Shown in pieces: positions 36,376 through 44,106 of a DNA stretch of 56,305 bases. The notes below the pieces were generated by a model. It was given only the letters and a program-made list of their open reading frames with translations, searched no databases and was not told where the DNA came from. The stretch's first letter is position 1, and the number at the start of each line of letters is the position of its first letter. The translations under genes were made by a program, and so were the position numbers. Source of the stretch: Mucilaginibacter sp. (GTDB taxonomy: Bacteria > Bacteroidota > Bacteroidia > Sphingobacteriales > Sphingobacteriaceae); NCBI GenBank assembly GCA_028288315.1, contig JAQBNY010000075.1, positions 1 to 56,305 of the forward strand, in the 5' to 3' direction.

Positions 36376-37455
36376 ATGTCTGCTATAAATACAAAGATGG
36401 TATTCGTTTCTATGTCAGACCAAGCGAATGGGGCAGAGAACGTGTTATTAATGGCAGCCAGGCATAATCTATCGCCCATTATATTTTTAAAAAAATCAAA
36501 GGATAATGCTTTAAACGTTCCATCTCTTCACAAAAAGCACTATATATCAAATGTGAGTTTGTTAATGGGGTTTATAGGTCTTGTAAGTGCAATTTGGCCA
36601 TATCGTGCAGGATTTACCATATTTAGTACGCATTCCTATTTAAATGCTTATTTAGGTTTTTTAAAAAGAATAGGATATATAAAATCTAAACTTGTATTGC
36701 GTGAATGCACTTCAGTTTTTACACGTTATAAGGGTTTAAAAAGATGGAGTTATAAAGTAGCTTATAATTTGGGATATACAGCTGCAGACGTTATTATCTG
36801 TCAAACTGAATTAATGCGTAATATCTTTTTAAGCCAAATGAGTTATATATCTCCAGAAATAGTTATTGTAATTGGCAATCCGATAGATCAACAACAGGTT
36901 GTAGTTAAGTCACTTTTAACACCTAAAGATATACACTTGGAGTCTGATTTTATTTGTGCAGCCGGCCGTTTAATTCCAGAAAAAGGCTTTTCAATTTTAA
37001 TACAGGCCTTTAAAAAGGTATATGCTGTTTATCCAAATATGAAATTGCTAATTTTTGGTGATGGCCCAGATAAGGATATATTACTAAAGTTAATTAAAAA
37101 TAATAATCTTGAAGGTAAGGTAATTCTTAAGGGATGGCAGAGTAATATAATGCCTTATTTTAAAAAAGCTAAAGCTTGTGTAATTTCTTCAATAAAAGAA
37201 GGTTTTCCTAATGCTTTATTAGAAATGTTAACTCTCAACCCTGTTGTAATTTCTACTTTGTGTGCTGGCGGGATAGATACAATACCGGGCATATATAAAT
37301 TACCGGTAAATGATGTTAGTGACATGACATTTTCCATACTTAAGGCATTGCAGACTGGTGATCAATCTCAAAGGCAATCAGCACTTAAATACCTTGCTAA
37401 CAGAAGTCCAGAAGAGTATACAAATACGATTATTCAGGCACTTAATCCAAATTAA
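36376..37455 (+). CDS. Glycosyltransferase family 4
   Basis: A 359-residue GT-B enzyme. The N-terminal half shows MVFVSMSDQANGAENVLLMAA, a variant of the GGAE signature. The C-terminal half has CAAGRLIPEKGFSILIQAF and the E-x7-E motif in IKEGFPNALLEMLTLNP. It is the last gene before a 193-bp gap. The next gene, the UDP-glucuronate epimerase, may therefore have its own promoter. The donor and linkage are not predictable from sequence. Confidence 0.9.
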   Translation: MSAINTKMVFVSMSDQANGAENVLLMAARHNLSPIIFLKKSKDNALNVPSLHKKHYISNVSLLMGFIGLVSAIWPYRAGFTIFSTHSYLNAYLGFLKRIGYIKSKLVLRECTSVFTRYKGLKRWSYKVAYNLGYTAADVIICQTELMRNIFLSQMSYISPEIVIVIGNPIDQQQVVVKSLLTPKDIHLESDFICAAGRLIPEKGFSILIQAFKKVYAVYPNMKLLIFGDGPDKDILLKLIKNNNLEGKVILKGWQSNIMPYFKKAKACVISSIKEGFPNALLEMLTLNPVVISTLCAGGIDTIPGIYKLPVNDVSDMTFSILKALQTGDQSQRQSALKYLANRSPEEYTNTIIQALNPN

Positions 37456-37648
37456 TAACTCTTTAAATAAACAGATAAAATTATATTCATTTTACTGGTT
37501 TCCGCAAAAGCAATTATTGTTTTGTAATACTATTTGCGCTGTTATTTACCTTATAGCAGCAAATTTAAGGTTCATACTTATTTTCTTTCATTCTATTTCC
37601 ACCAAGGGCTATTCATAGTCGTTTATTAACCTTTTTAAAGCATAATTT

Positions 37649-38746
37649 ATGAAAATTTTAATTACCGGTACTGCTGGTTTCATTGGTTATCATGTGGCAA
37701 AACGCTTACTCGAAAGAGGCGACACTGTTGTTGGTATTGATAATTTAAACGATTATTATGATGTAGAACTTAAATATGCAAGATTATTGCAAACCGGCAT
37801 TGATTTAACAGATGTAGAATATGGCATTGCTGTACAAAGCAAAAGGTTTCATAATTACACATTCATTAAATTAGATATTTTAGATAAAGACAACTTGAAT
37901 TTATGTTTTAAAACACATCAATTTGATGCTGTGTGTAATTTGGCTGCACAGGCTGGTGTTCGTTATAGCTTAACAAATCCCGAAGTTTATATTGATTCTA
38001 ACATAAAAGGTTTTTTAAATATATTGGAAGGCTGCCGGCATTTTAACATAAATCATTTAGTATATGCAAGCTCTTCAAGCGTTTATGGGCTAAATAAAAA
38101 AATGCCATTTAATGAACATGATATTGCAGATCACCCGGTATCATTATATGCCGCATCAAAAAAAGCAAACGAGATGATGGCTCATACTTATAGTCATCTT
38201 TTTAACTTGCGTACAACAGGTTTGCGTTTTTTTACAGTTTACGGGCCCTGGGGCAGGCCAGATATGGCACTGTTTATTTTTACAAAAGCAATCATTGAAG
38301 GGAAACCCATCCAAATATTTAATAATGGTAATATGAAACGAGACTTTACTTATATAGATGATATTGTAACCGGCATTATATATGTTATTGATAAACCTGC
38401 AGAGGCAAATGATGAATGGGACGCCCAGCAACCAGATCCTGCCACTTCAAAAGCACCATTTCGGATATTTAACATTGGCCGGGGTGCACCTGTTGATTTA
38501 CTGAAATTTATAAGTGAAATTGAAAGAGAACTGCACTTAAAAGCTATTAAATGTTACATGCCAATGCAAGAAGGGGATGTTGCGGAAACTTGTGCAGATG
38601 TAACCAATTTAGATTATATTATGAACTACAAGCCACGAGTATCTGTTCCATTAGGTATTTCTCAATTTATTACGTGGTACAAGTCCTATTATGGCGTAAA
38701 AAAACCAGTCTTAAGTTCTCAACAGGAAAGCTTGTTTGATGCTTAA
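37649..38746 (+). CDS. UDP-glucuronate 4-epimerase-like NAD-dependent epimerase
   Basis: A 365-residue extended SDR. The cofactor motif is GTAGFIGYHV (residues 7-16), and GIDNLNDYYDVELKYARL follows, a segment specific to UDP-glucuronate 4-epimerases of the CapI type. The catalytic SSSSVYG, Tyr and Lys are in SLYAASKKANE, and RFFTVYGPWGRPDMALF is the matching substrate-loop region. It interconverts UDP-glucuronate and UDP-galacturonate, giving a galacturonic acid donor for the polymer. It is followed by a separate unit encoding a pectate-lyase-like protein, a link that makes galacturonate in the polymer more likely. Confidence 0.9.
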   Translation: MKILITGTAGFIGYHVAKRLLERGDTVVGIDNLNDYYDVELKYARLLQTGIDLTDVEYGIAVQSKRFHNYTFIKLDILDKDNLNLCFKTHQFDAVCNLAAQAGVRYSLTNPEVYIDSNIKGFLNILEGCRHFNINHLVYASSSSVYGLNKKMPFNEHDIADHPVSLYAASKKANEMMAHTYSHLFNLRTTGLRFFTVYGPWGRPDMALFIFTKAIIEGKPIQIFNNGNMKRDFTYIDDIVTGIIYVIDKPAEANDEWDAQQPDPATSKAPFRIFNIGRGAPVDLLKFISEIERELHLKAIKCYMPMQEGDVAETCADVTNLDYIMNYKPRVSVPLGISQFITWYKSYYGVKKPVLSSQQESLFDA

Positions 38747-38767
38747 TGTCATAAAATTGTCATAAAC
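38747..38767 (+). repeat. Two TGTCATAAA direct repeats upstream of the pectate-lyase-like gene
   Basis: TGTCATAAA occurs at 38747-38755 and again at 38758-38766, an 11-bp spacing, right after the epimerase stop codon. The spacing of one helical turn fits a protein-binding site, but the sequence is short and AT-rich. Confidence 0.35.
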
Positions 38768-38785
38768 CGTGTAACGATTTACACG
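38768..38785. promoter_or_regulatory. Palindrome CGTGTAA-N4-TTACACG upstream of the pectate-lyase-like gene
   Basis: A perfect 7-bp inverted repeat with a CGAT spacer. It directly precedes three tandem 10-bp units (TTTACACTTG, TTTACATCTG, TTTATCGTTA at 38800-38829) that share the TTTACA core. This looks like an operator array for a dimeric regulator; the regulator is unknown. Confidence 0.5.
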
Positions 38786-38799
38786 CAAAAACAATATTT

Positions 38800-38829
38800 T
38801 TTACACTTGTTTACATCTGTTTATCGTTA
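38800..38829. repeat. Three tandem 10-bp TTTACA-type units
   Basis: Units begin with TTTA at 38800, 38810 and 38820. The first two share TTTACA and end in TG; the third is degenerate. A 10-bp period places each on the same face of the helix. They sit between the palindrome and the leader hairpin of the pectate-lyase-like gene. Confidence 0.4.
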
Positions 38830-38879
38830 GGAGGACTATTTTTAAACTATTTTTAATGTTGGTCTATAATTCATTTCTA

Positions 38880-38931
38880 CAATTTTAGGGTAATTTATCA
38901 AACGGAGGTCCGTTTCATGAGCCTAAAATTG
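38880..38931 (+). promoter_or_regulatory. Nested leader hairpin before the pectate-lyase-like start codon
   Basis: The outer stem CAATTTTAGG (38880-38889) pairs perfectly with CCTAAAATTG (38922-38931). The inner stem AAACGG (38900-38905) pairs with CCGTTT (38910-38915) around the loop AGGT. The structure ends 7 bases before the ATG at 38939, and its inner loop holds the only GGAGG-like sequence. It could control translation or transcript stability. Confidence 0.6.
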
Positions 38932-38938
38932 AAAATGA

Positions 38939-40351
38939 ATGGAAAGAAAAAAAAACTACCCCAAAAAAGTGGCTGTAATCAGCATGTTTTTAATGGCAAT
39001 TGTCTTTTTTGGCAGTTGCAAAAAAGGCAATGAGGCATCGTCCAGTTTAGCAGATAGTACCTCATCAGTATCAAATTTCTCCTCATCACAAGCAATTCTT
39101 GCAGCATCTACAAGCAGTATTGCTATTAATTTGTCTGGATTAAAATCAGATGGGGGGTATGCTTATAAATTAGGGTACCCGCTTAGTGTATCCGGCGATG
39201 CAAACGGAAGCCCGGCAGTATCAAAATTACGACTTTTTGAGAATGGTGTAGAGCTAAAGCTACCCCATTCTGTGCATCAGGATATTCGTAATTTAGGTAA
39301 GGGCCGATTTAGCCATTGGGGTACAGCTTTGTATTTTTCGGCTTCTGATAATACAAACCCGGCAAAAAATGGTAGAAAGTATACTTACACCTTAGATGGC
39401 TCAACAGGAGCTGCCTCTTCTAGTGCTGCAAAAACCGCATTACCTGTTGGAGTAAATGCAGGTTTGTTAGGGTATGCCATGGTAAACGGTACTACTACAG
39501 GGGGCGCTGGAGGACAATCAGTAACGGTTACCACACTAAGTGCTTTAAAAGCCGCGGTTGGCGATAACGCTGCAAAAATCATTTACGTTAGCGGAGCAAT
39601 TAAAGGTTCAGGTAACGAATATATTTATGTTAAATCTAACAAAACAATTATTGGTAAACCTGGCGCATCTATTGAAGGAATTAATTTTTACATATTTACT
39701 GTAAGTAATATTATAGTACAAGATTTACGATTTAAAAATTATGTGACTGATGCTGCATTGCAAATAAAAATGGCAAGTCACCATATTTGGGTAGATCATT
39801 GCGAGTTTTCAACAGACCGTAATCATGGCTGGGACTACTGGGGCAAGGATATAGCAATTACCCGTGAGGCAGATTTTGTAACAGTATCCTGGTGTAAATT
39901 TCATGACACAAACCTATCTGTGTTAATAAGCGGGGGTATAGCAGGTCATGAATCAGATAAAGGAAAATTGCATGTAACCATGCACCACAATTACTGGTAC
40001 AATGTTGCAGAACGAGAGCCGACTATGAATTATGGAAGTGTACACATGTTTAATAACTACCATTTAAATAATTCTGGCTATTCATTAGGAGCAAGAGCAG
40101 GCGGAACTGTAAGAACAGATAATGAGTATTTTTCTGGTTGTAAAAAACCTATCAGTACAAGTCTTGCCGGCGATCCTCCGGGCTATTTTAGCGGTGTTAA
40201 TACTAATATCTATTTAAATTGTGGTAGTAATACTATTACTACCCCAATTTCAAGTTGGGTGCCAAGCTACTCTTATAATAATGCATTAGATGCAGCAGCC
40301 GATGTGCCAAATCTTGTTACACAAGGTACCGGACCAAGGGCTATTCATTAA
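38939..40351 (+). CDS. PL1-like pectate lyase family lipoprotein
   Basis: A 470-residue protein with a lipoprotein signal (MAIVFFGSCKKG, Cys at about residue 27), a Ser-rich linker, a module near residues 55-150, and a right-handed beta-helix from about 165. The PL1 signature is IWVDHCEF (about 282-289), with HGWDYWGKDIAITREADFVTVSWCKFHD next. In the RxPxxR region the first Arg is kept (EREP) but the second is Asn (EREPTMN), which is unusual. The mature protein should sit on the membrane or surface. It is its own unit between a structured leader and a strong terminator, inside the polysaccharide cluster. It may trim or release the cluster's own polymer. A run of nine A lies at codons 3-6. Confidence 0.85.
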   Translation: MERKKNYPKKVAVISMFLMAIVFFGSCKKGNEASSSLADSTSSVSNFSSSQAILAASTSSIAINLSGLKSDGGYAYKLGYPLSVSGDANGSPAVSKLRLFENGVELKLPHSVHQDIRNLGKGRFSHWGTALYFSASDNTNPAKNGRKYTYTLDGSTGAASSSAAKTALPVGVNAGLLGYAMVNGTTTGGAGGQSVTVTTLSALKAAVGDNAAKIIYVSGAIKGSGNEYIYVKSNKTIIGKPGASIEGINFYIFTVSNIIVQDLRFKNYVTDAALQIKMASHHIWVDHCEFSTDRNHGWDYWGKDIAITREADFVTVSWCKFHDTNLSVLISGGIAGHESDKGKLHVTMHHNYWYNVAEREPTMNYGSVHMFNNYHLNNSGYSLGARAGGTVRTDNEYFSGCKKPISTSLAGDPPGYFSGVNTNIYLNCGSNTITTPISSWVPSYSYNNALDAAADVPNLVTQGTGPRAIH

Positions 40352-40382
40352 AATACTAAACTATTAATTTATTAAACCCCAG

Positions 40383-40415
40383 CCCCAAACCACCCAAAGG
40401 GCGGTTTGGGGTTTT
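40383..40415 (+). terminator. Strong intrinsic terminator after the pectate-lyase-like gene
   Basis: The stem CCCCAAACC-A-CCC pairs with GGG-C-GGTTTGGGG around loop AAA (40383-40411) and is followed by TTTT. It stands in the middle of the exopolysaccharide cluster, so genes further on need either their own promoter or antitermination. Confidence 0.85.
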
Positions 40416-40486
40416 AAAAATAACGCTGCCACTATAGTACAAACTTATATTTATTATAATCTTACTAATCATCTCTGTTTATTAAG

Positions 40487-40527
40487 TTAAAGCTGATTGA
40501 ATGTATAGTAATCAGTTAAATACATTC
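40487..40527 (+). promoter_or_regulatory. Interlocked inverted repeats (pseudoknot-type order) before the distal glycosyltransferase
   Basis: CTGATT (40493-40498) pairs with AATCAG (40510-40515), and GAATGTAT (40499-40506) pairs with ATACATTC (40520-40527), giving the order a-b-a'-b'. The first stem can also grow by TTAA/TTAA past a 2-base bulge. The two stems interlock, so they either form a pseudoknot or alternate. The site lies between the terminator and the gene at 40594. Confidence 0.45.
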
Positions 40528-40593
40528 TATAAAAATCATTCTGGTACTACTTTAAAGTTACTATCCTATTAAATTGTATACGTGCAAAAGGAT

Positions 40594-41736
40594 ATGATAA
40601 AATCCGGGAAAAAAGTATTGATTGTTAGCGATTCGTCTAAATCTTTAATAGATTTTAGGGGTAAGCTAATTGAAGAGTTGGCTAAAAAGCATAAAGTGTA
40701 TGTCTTTACACCTAAGATATTACAGCATGCCTTTCGAGAAAAGCTAATTTCTTTAAATGTAGAAATATTTGAAAATAACTTAAATGGAAGTAGTGTTTCT
40801 GTGATCTCAGATATTCATTACATCATTCAATTGTATAGACTGATAAAGCGAATTAAACCTTCAATTTTTTTTCCATATACTTTTAAACCAGTTATTTACG
40901 GTACTATACTTGCAAAACTATGCAGAGTTAAAGTTGTAGTTCCAATGCTTACCGGATTGGGTTATAATTTTGCTCCCGATAAAAGTAAAAATTGGATAAA
41001 AACTATTACTCAGGTCTTGCTAAAAGCCAGCTTATATAATAGTAAACGGCAACGGATAGTTTTTCAAAATAAAGATGATCATCAAACTCTGATAGATCAT
41101 AAAATTATAAGCCCTAACCATAAATCCTATATAGTAAATGGCTCGGGAGTTGATTTGGAACATTACAGTTATAAACCTCCAAATACAAATTTGGTTAGCT
41201 TTTTAATGGTAGCCCGTTTAATAAATGCAAAGGGAATATATGAATATTATGAGGCCGCACGTATCATTCATTTTGTGTATCCAAACACACAATTTAAGTT
41301 AATAGGGGCTTTAGATAATAATATTGACGCAATTAGTTCTAATCTTTTCAACCAAATTAAATCAGGAAAAACCATTCAATATCTTGGTGAGGTTGATGAC
41401 GTGAGGCCATATATAAATAATGCTTCAGTGGTTGTATTACCCTCATATTATGGAGAAGGCATTCCGCGATGTTTACTTGAAGCAATGGCTATGGGTAGGG
41501 CTATAATAACATGCAATTCCGTTGGTTGTAAAGAAACTGTTAATTATGTTACTGAAATAAATGGCTTTTTAGTACCCGTAAAAAATGTAGCTGCTTTGGT
41601 TTCTGCAATTGAATATTATTTATTACATCCAGATATAATAGTAAGCCATGGCTTAAATGGTCTTTTAATGGCCAAGAAAAAATTTGATGTGAATTTGGTA
41701 AATACCGAAATGCTAAAAATAATGCAGTTGAATTAA
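40594..41736 (+). CDS. Glycosyltransferase family 4
   Basis: A 380-residue GT-B enzyme starting at ATG 40594; a GTG at 40582 would add four residues. The N-terminal half contains VLIVSDSSKSLIDFRGKLIEEL and PMLTGLGYNF, features of the branch that includes WbbX/WcaA-like galactosyl- and N-acetylgalactosaminyl-transferases. The C-terminal half has MVARLINAKGIYEYYEAA and the E-x7-E motif in YGEGIPRCLLEAMAMG. It begins the distal part of the cluster after the terminator and needs its own promoter. The next gene follows after 33 bases. Confidence 0.9.
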   Translation: MIKSGKKVLIVSDSSKSLIDFRGKLIEELAKKHKVYVFTPKILQHAFREKLISLNVEIFENNLNGSSVSVISDIHYIIQLYRLIKRIKPSIFFPYTFKPVIYGTILAKLCRVKVVVPMLTGLGYNFAPDKSKNWIKTITQVLLKASLYNSKRQRIVFQNKDDHQTLIDHKIISPNHKSYIVNGSGVDLEHYSYKPPNTNLVSFLMVARLINAKGIYEYYEAARIIHFVYPNTQFKLIGALDNNIDAISSNLFNQIKSGKTIQYLGEVDDVRPYINNASVVVLPSYYGEGIPRCLLEAMAMGRAIITCNSVGCKETVNYVTEINGFLVPVKNVAALVSAIEYYLLHPDIIVSHGLNGLLMAKKKFDVNLVNTEMLKIMQLN

Positions 41737-41769
41737 GCTTTTACTATCCATATAAACCTATAAAATTTT

Positions 41770-42573
41770 ATGAAAAATTTTTTCACTTACTCATGCAGAG
41801 CCATGAGTGACTTTAAAACCGCTATTAACAAATTCGGCTGGGTTGTATTTGAAAATTCGGTAAATCCAGATTTAATTGAAATAATTAAAAATGACCTGGA
41901 TATAGGTTATGCATACAGAAGAGATATCCAAAGGAAAAACGGGATAAGTGCTAATATGGATGGCACGCTTCATCACTTATTGGAGAGAGGTAACTTTAGT
42001 TTGCAGTTTCTTAAACAAATGTATTGCGACGAAGAAATAAACCAATTTTTGGGCGGTAAGTATATTCTTAATGGTATCAATGCAGTAATTCATATGAAAC
42101 AAGAACACCCATACTTGAGTAACATGCACCGCGATGTGAGAACGTTTATGGCAGATACCAAATTTTTGATTCAGATGATTGTTGTTTTGGATGATTTTAC
42201 AGCATCAAACGGTGCAACACATTTTCTTTCAGGATCACATAAGGTAGACATTAAGCCCGATGAAGATTACTTTTACAAAAATGCTGATAGAGCCATTACT
42301 GCTAAAGGCAGCATCATACTTTTTGATTCAAACTTGTGGCATGCCGCAGGAGAGAATAAAACGGCAAATCCTCGCAGGGCATTAACTTTAGGGTTTACGC
42401 GGCCTTTTGTGAAGCAACAAATGGATTACCCACGGTTTTTAGGGTATGACTTTGTATCTAAATTAAGCCCTGAATTACGCCAGGTAATTGGTTACAACGC
42501 ACGCACTCCAGAAAACTTAAACGAATATTACCAACCGCCTCATCTTAGAATGTATCAACGTGATCAAGGATAA
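41770..42573 (+). CDS. PhyH-type Fe(II)/2-oxoglutarate dioxygenase, candidate sugar-tailoring oxygenase
   Basis: A 267-residue double-stranded beta-helix oxygenase. The iron ligands are visible: the HxD pair in SNMHRDVRTF (about residues 117-126) and the distal His in LWHAAGENKTANPRRAL (about 196), followed by the 2-oxoglutarate Arg. GATHFLSGSHKVD is a typical PhyH segment. An alternative ATG at 41803 would remove eleven residues. PhyH proteins hydroxylate or otherwise oxidise varied small molecules; inside a polysaccharide cluster the substrate may be a nucleotide sugar or an acyl group. It starts a group of four tailoring-type genes that lie close together. Confidence 0.83.
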   Translation: MKNFFTYSCRAMSDFKTAINKFGWVVFENSVNPDLIEIIKNDLDIGYAYRRDIQRKNGISANMDGTLHHLLERGNFSLQFLKQMYCDEEINQFLGGKYILNGINAVIHMKQEHPYLSNMHRDVRTFMADTKFLIQMIVVLDDFTASNGATHFLSGSHKVDIKPDEDYFYKNADRAITAKGSIILFDSNLWHAAGENKTANPRRALTLGFTRPFVKQQMDYPRFLGYDFVSKLSPELRQVIGYNARTPENLNEYYQPPHLRMYQRDQG

Positions 42574-42606
42574 TTATCTTCTTCCATTTCTTTTAATACT
42601 AAATTC

Positions 42607-43578
42607 ATGCCTAAAGCAAAGGAAGTTATTAAGCCTATTGGCGGTTTTTATGACTTGCAGTTACCAACAGGTAATGAATACTATGCAGATCTGTTGCGAT
42701 TAAATACAGGCCGTAATGCTTTGGAATATATTTTAAGGCAAAAAGCTTACTCTAAAATTTATATACCTTTTTTTACATGTGATGTTTTGCTTGAACCTAT
42801 AAAAAAATTAGGGGTTAAGTATGAATTTTATTCAATTAATGAAAGGCTTGAGCCAATTATTAACTTTGAAATTGAACCTACCGCATGTTTGTTATATACC
42901 AACTACTTTGGCATTAAGCACGATGCAGTTATAACACTTAGCGAACAAATCCCTAACATTATAATAGATAACTCTCAGGCATTTTATTCTGAACCTTTGC
43001 CAGGTGTAGATACTTTTTACTCATGCAGAAAGTTTTTTGGTGTACCAGACGGTGCTTACTTAAACATAAAAAAAAAGCTTAATAAAAAACTGCCTATTGA
43101 TGTTTCTTACAATAGGGTTTCTCACCTAACAAAAAGCATTGATCTGGGTATTGAAGCTGCCTATGCCGATTCATTAATTAACAATAAACTATTGGAAAAT
43201 AATGAAATTAAAATCATGTCTAACTTAACCAAAAGAATTATGTGTGGTATAAGATATGATGAATGTGCACAAATAAGGGAGCGTAATTTTTTTTTTTTAC
43301 ATCAACATTTAAAAGAGTTTAATCTTTTTCAGTTTGATTTTCCAACTAATAAATCACCAATGGTTTACCCTTTTTTGTATGATGATCGTAATTTAAAAAT
43401 ACACCTGATTCAGAAGAAAATATTTGTGCCTACTTATTGGCCTAATGTATATAATTGGACAAGCGCTGGCATGTATGAAAATTATCTAACCACTAACTTA
43501 GTGCCCTTGCCAATAGATCATAGGTACAATCTGAAGGATATGTTTTATATGTTAAATACTTTAAAACAGGTGTTATGA
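42607..43578 (+). CDS. Divergent PLP-dependent aminotransferase-fold protein
   Basis: A 323-residue protein shorter than DegT-type enzymes (usually about 370-400). The layout matches the fold: TGRNALEYILRQ near residue 34 corresponds to the cofactor phosphate region, IIIDNSQAFYSEP to the Asp that contacts the pyridine nitrogen, and the likely PLP Lys lies in SCRKFFGVPDGAYL (about residue 146). The spacing S-x-x-K with GVPDG after it resembles the S-x-H-x-x-K-x-x-x-x-x-x-G-G motif. Twelve consecutive T lie at codons 227-231. It overlaps the GNAT gene in an ATGA. The reaction is not predictable. Confidence 0.65.
   Translation: MPKAKEVIKPIGGFYDLQLPTGNEYYADLLRLNTGRNALEYILRQKAYSKIYIPFFTCDVLLEPIKKLGVKYEFYSINERLEPIINFEIEPTACLLYTNYFGIKHDAVITLSEQIPNIIIDNSQAFYSEPLPGVDTFYSCRKFFGVPDGAYLNIKKKLNKKLPIDVSYNRVSHLTKSIDLGIEAAYADSLINNKLLENNEIKIMSNLTKRIMCGIRYDECAQIRERNFFFLHQHLKEFNLFQFDFPTNKSPMVYPFLYDDRNLKIHLIQKKIFVPTYWPNVYNWTSAGMYENYLTTNLVPLPIDHRYNLKDMFYMLNTLKQVL
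43287..43298. repeat. Poly-T tract (12) inside the PLP-fold gene
   Basis: Twelve consecutive T code for most of NFFFL. It is the longest homopolymer noticed in the window and could switch the gene, and through coupling the next gene, by slippage. No variation data exist here. Confidence 0.5.
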
Positions 43579-44081
43579 CAATTTTAGTGTATATAAGGCC
43601 ACTTGAATTAAAAGATGCACAAACTTCATATTTATGGAGAAACAATTCAAAATTATGGATTTACACCAACTTTAAACCAAAAGACTACATTACCCCAGAG
43701 ATGGAAACTAAATGGTTAATGGGAACTCTTAATAAACCAGATCAACGTCGTTTTGCTATATGCGTAAAAGAACTTGATACCTACATTGGCAATGTTCAAT
43801 TACTTAATATTAATGAGCAAAGTGCAGAATTACATCTTTTTATAGGTAATGAACTGTATTGGAATATGGGCGTTGGCTACCAGGCAACTAAGCTAATTGT
43901 TGAATATGGTTTTTTAAAAAAAAGGTTAAAGGAAATTTATTTAAAAGTGCATCCTGCAAATTTACCTGCATTGTATTTATATGAAAAGGCCGGGTTTAAT
44001 ATTACCGGAAAAAAAGACGGGTTAATATTGATGACCATCACAAGGAAGCCTACTTACTCAAATGTTAGCCATAACATTTAG
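43575..44081 (+). CDS. GNAT N-acetyltransferase (RimJ/RimL-like)
   Basis: A 168-residue GNAT. IRPLELKDAQTSYLWRNN at the start is typical of the RimJ/RimL and PglD-like sugar-acetylating GNATs. The acetyl-CoA loop is near GNELYWNMGVGYQATKLIVEYGF (about residues 92-114), and NLPALYLYEKAGFNITGK is the last strand motif. It overlaps the PLP-fold gene by 4 bases, so an aminated sugar made there or by the DegT-type enzymes may be N-acetylated here. No membrane segment is present. Confidence 0.85.
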   Translation: MTILVYIRPLELKDAQTSYLWRNNSKLWIYTNFKPKDYITPEMETKWLMGTLNKPDQRRFAICVKELDTYIGNVQLLNINEQSAELHLFIGNELYWNMGVGYQATKLIVEYGFLKKRLKEIYLKVHPANLPALYLYEKAGFNITGKKDGLILMTITRKPTYSNVSHNI

Positions 44082-44106
44082 CGATTTATAAAATCAAATT
44101 TAAGAT

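Noticed and set aside
37358..37618. An 86-codon open frame overlapping the end of the GT4 gene and the gap after it
   Set aside because: It lies mostly within the glycosyltransferase in another frame, has no recognisable motif, and is rich in Ile, Phe and Gln as random AT-rich frames are.
38917..39033. A 38-codon frame from an ATG with a GGAGG-like sequence before it
   Set aside because: It overlaps the lyase gene in another frame, lacks a recognisable feature, and its start lies in the leader hairpin. It could be a leader peptide but there is no support.
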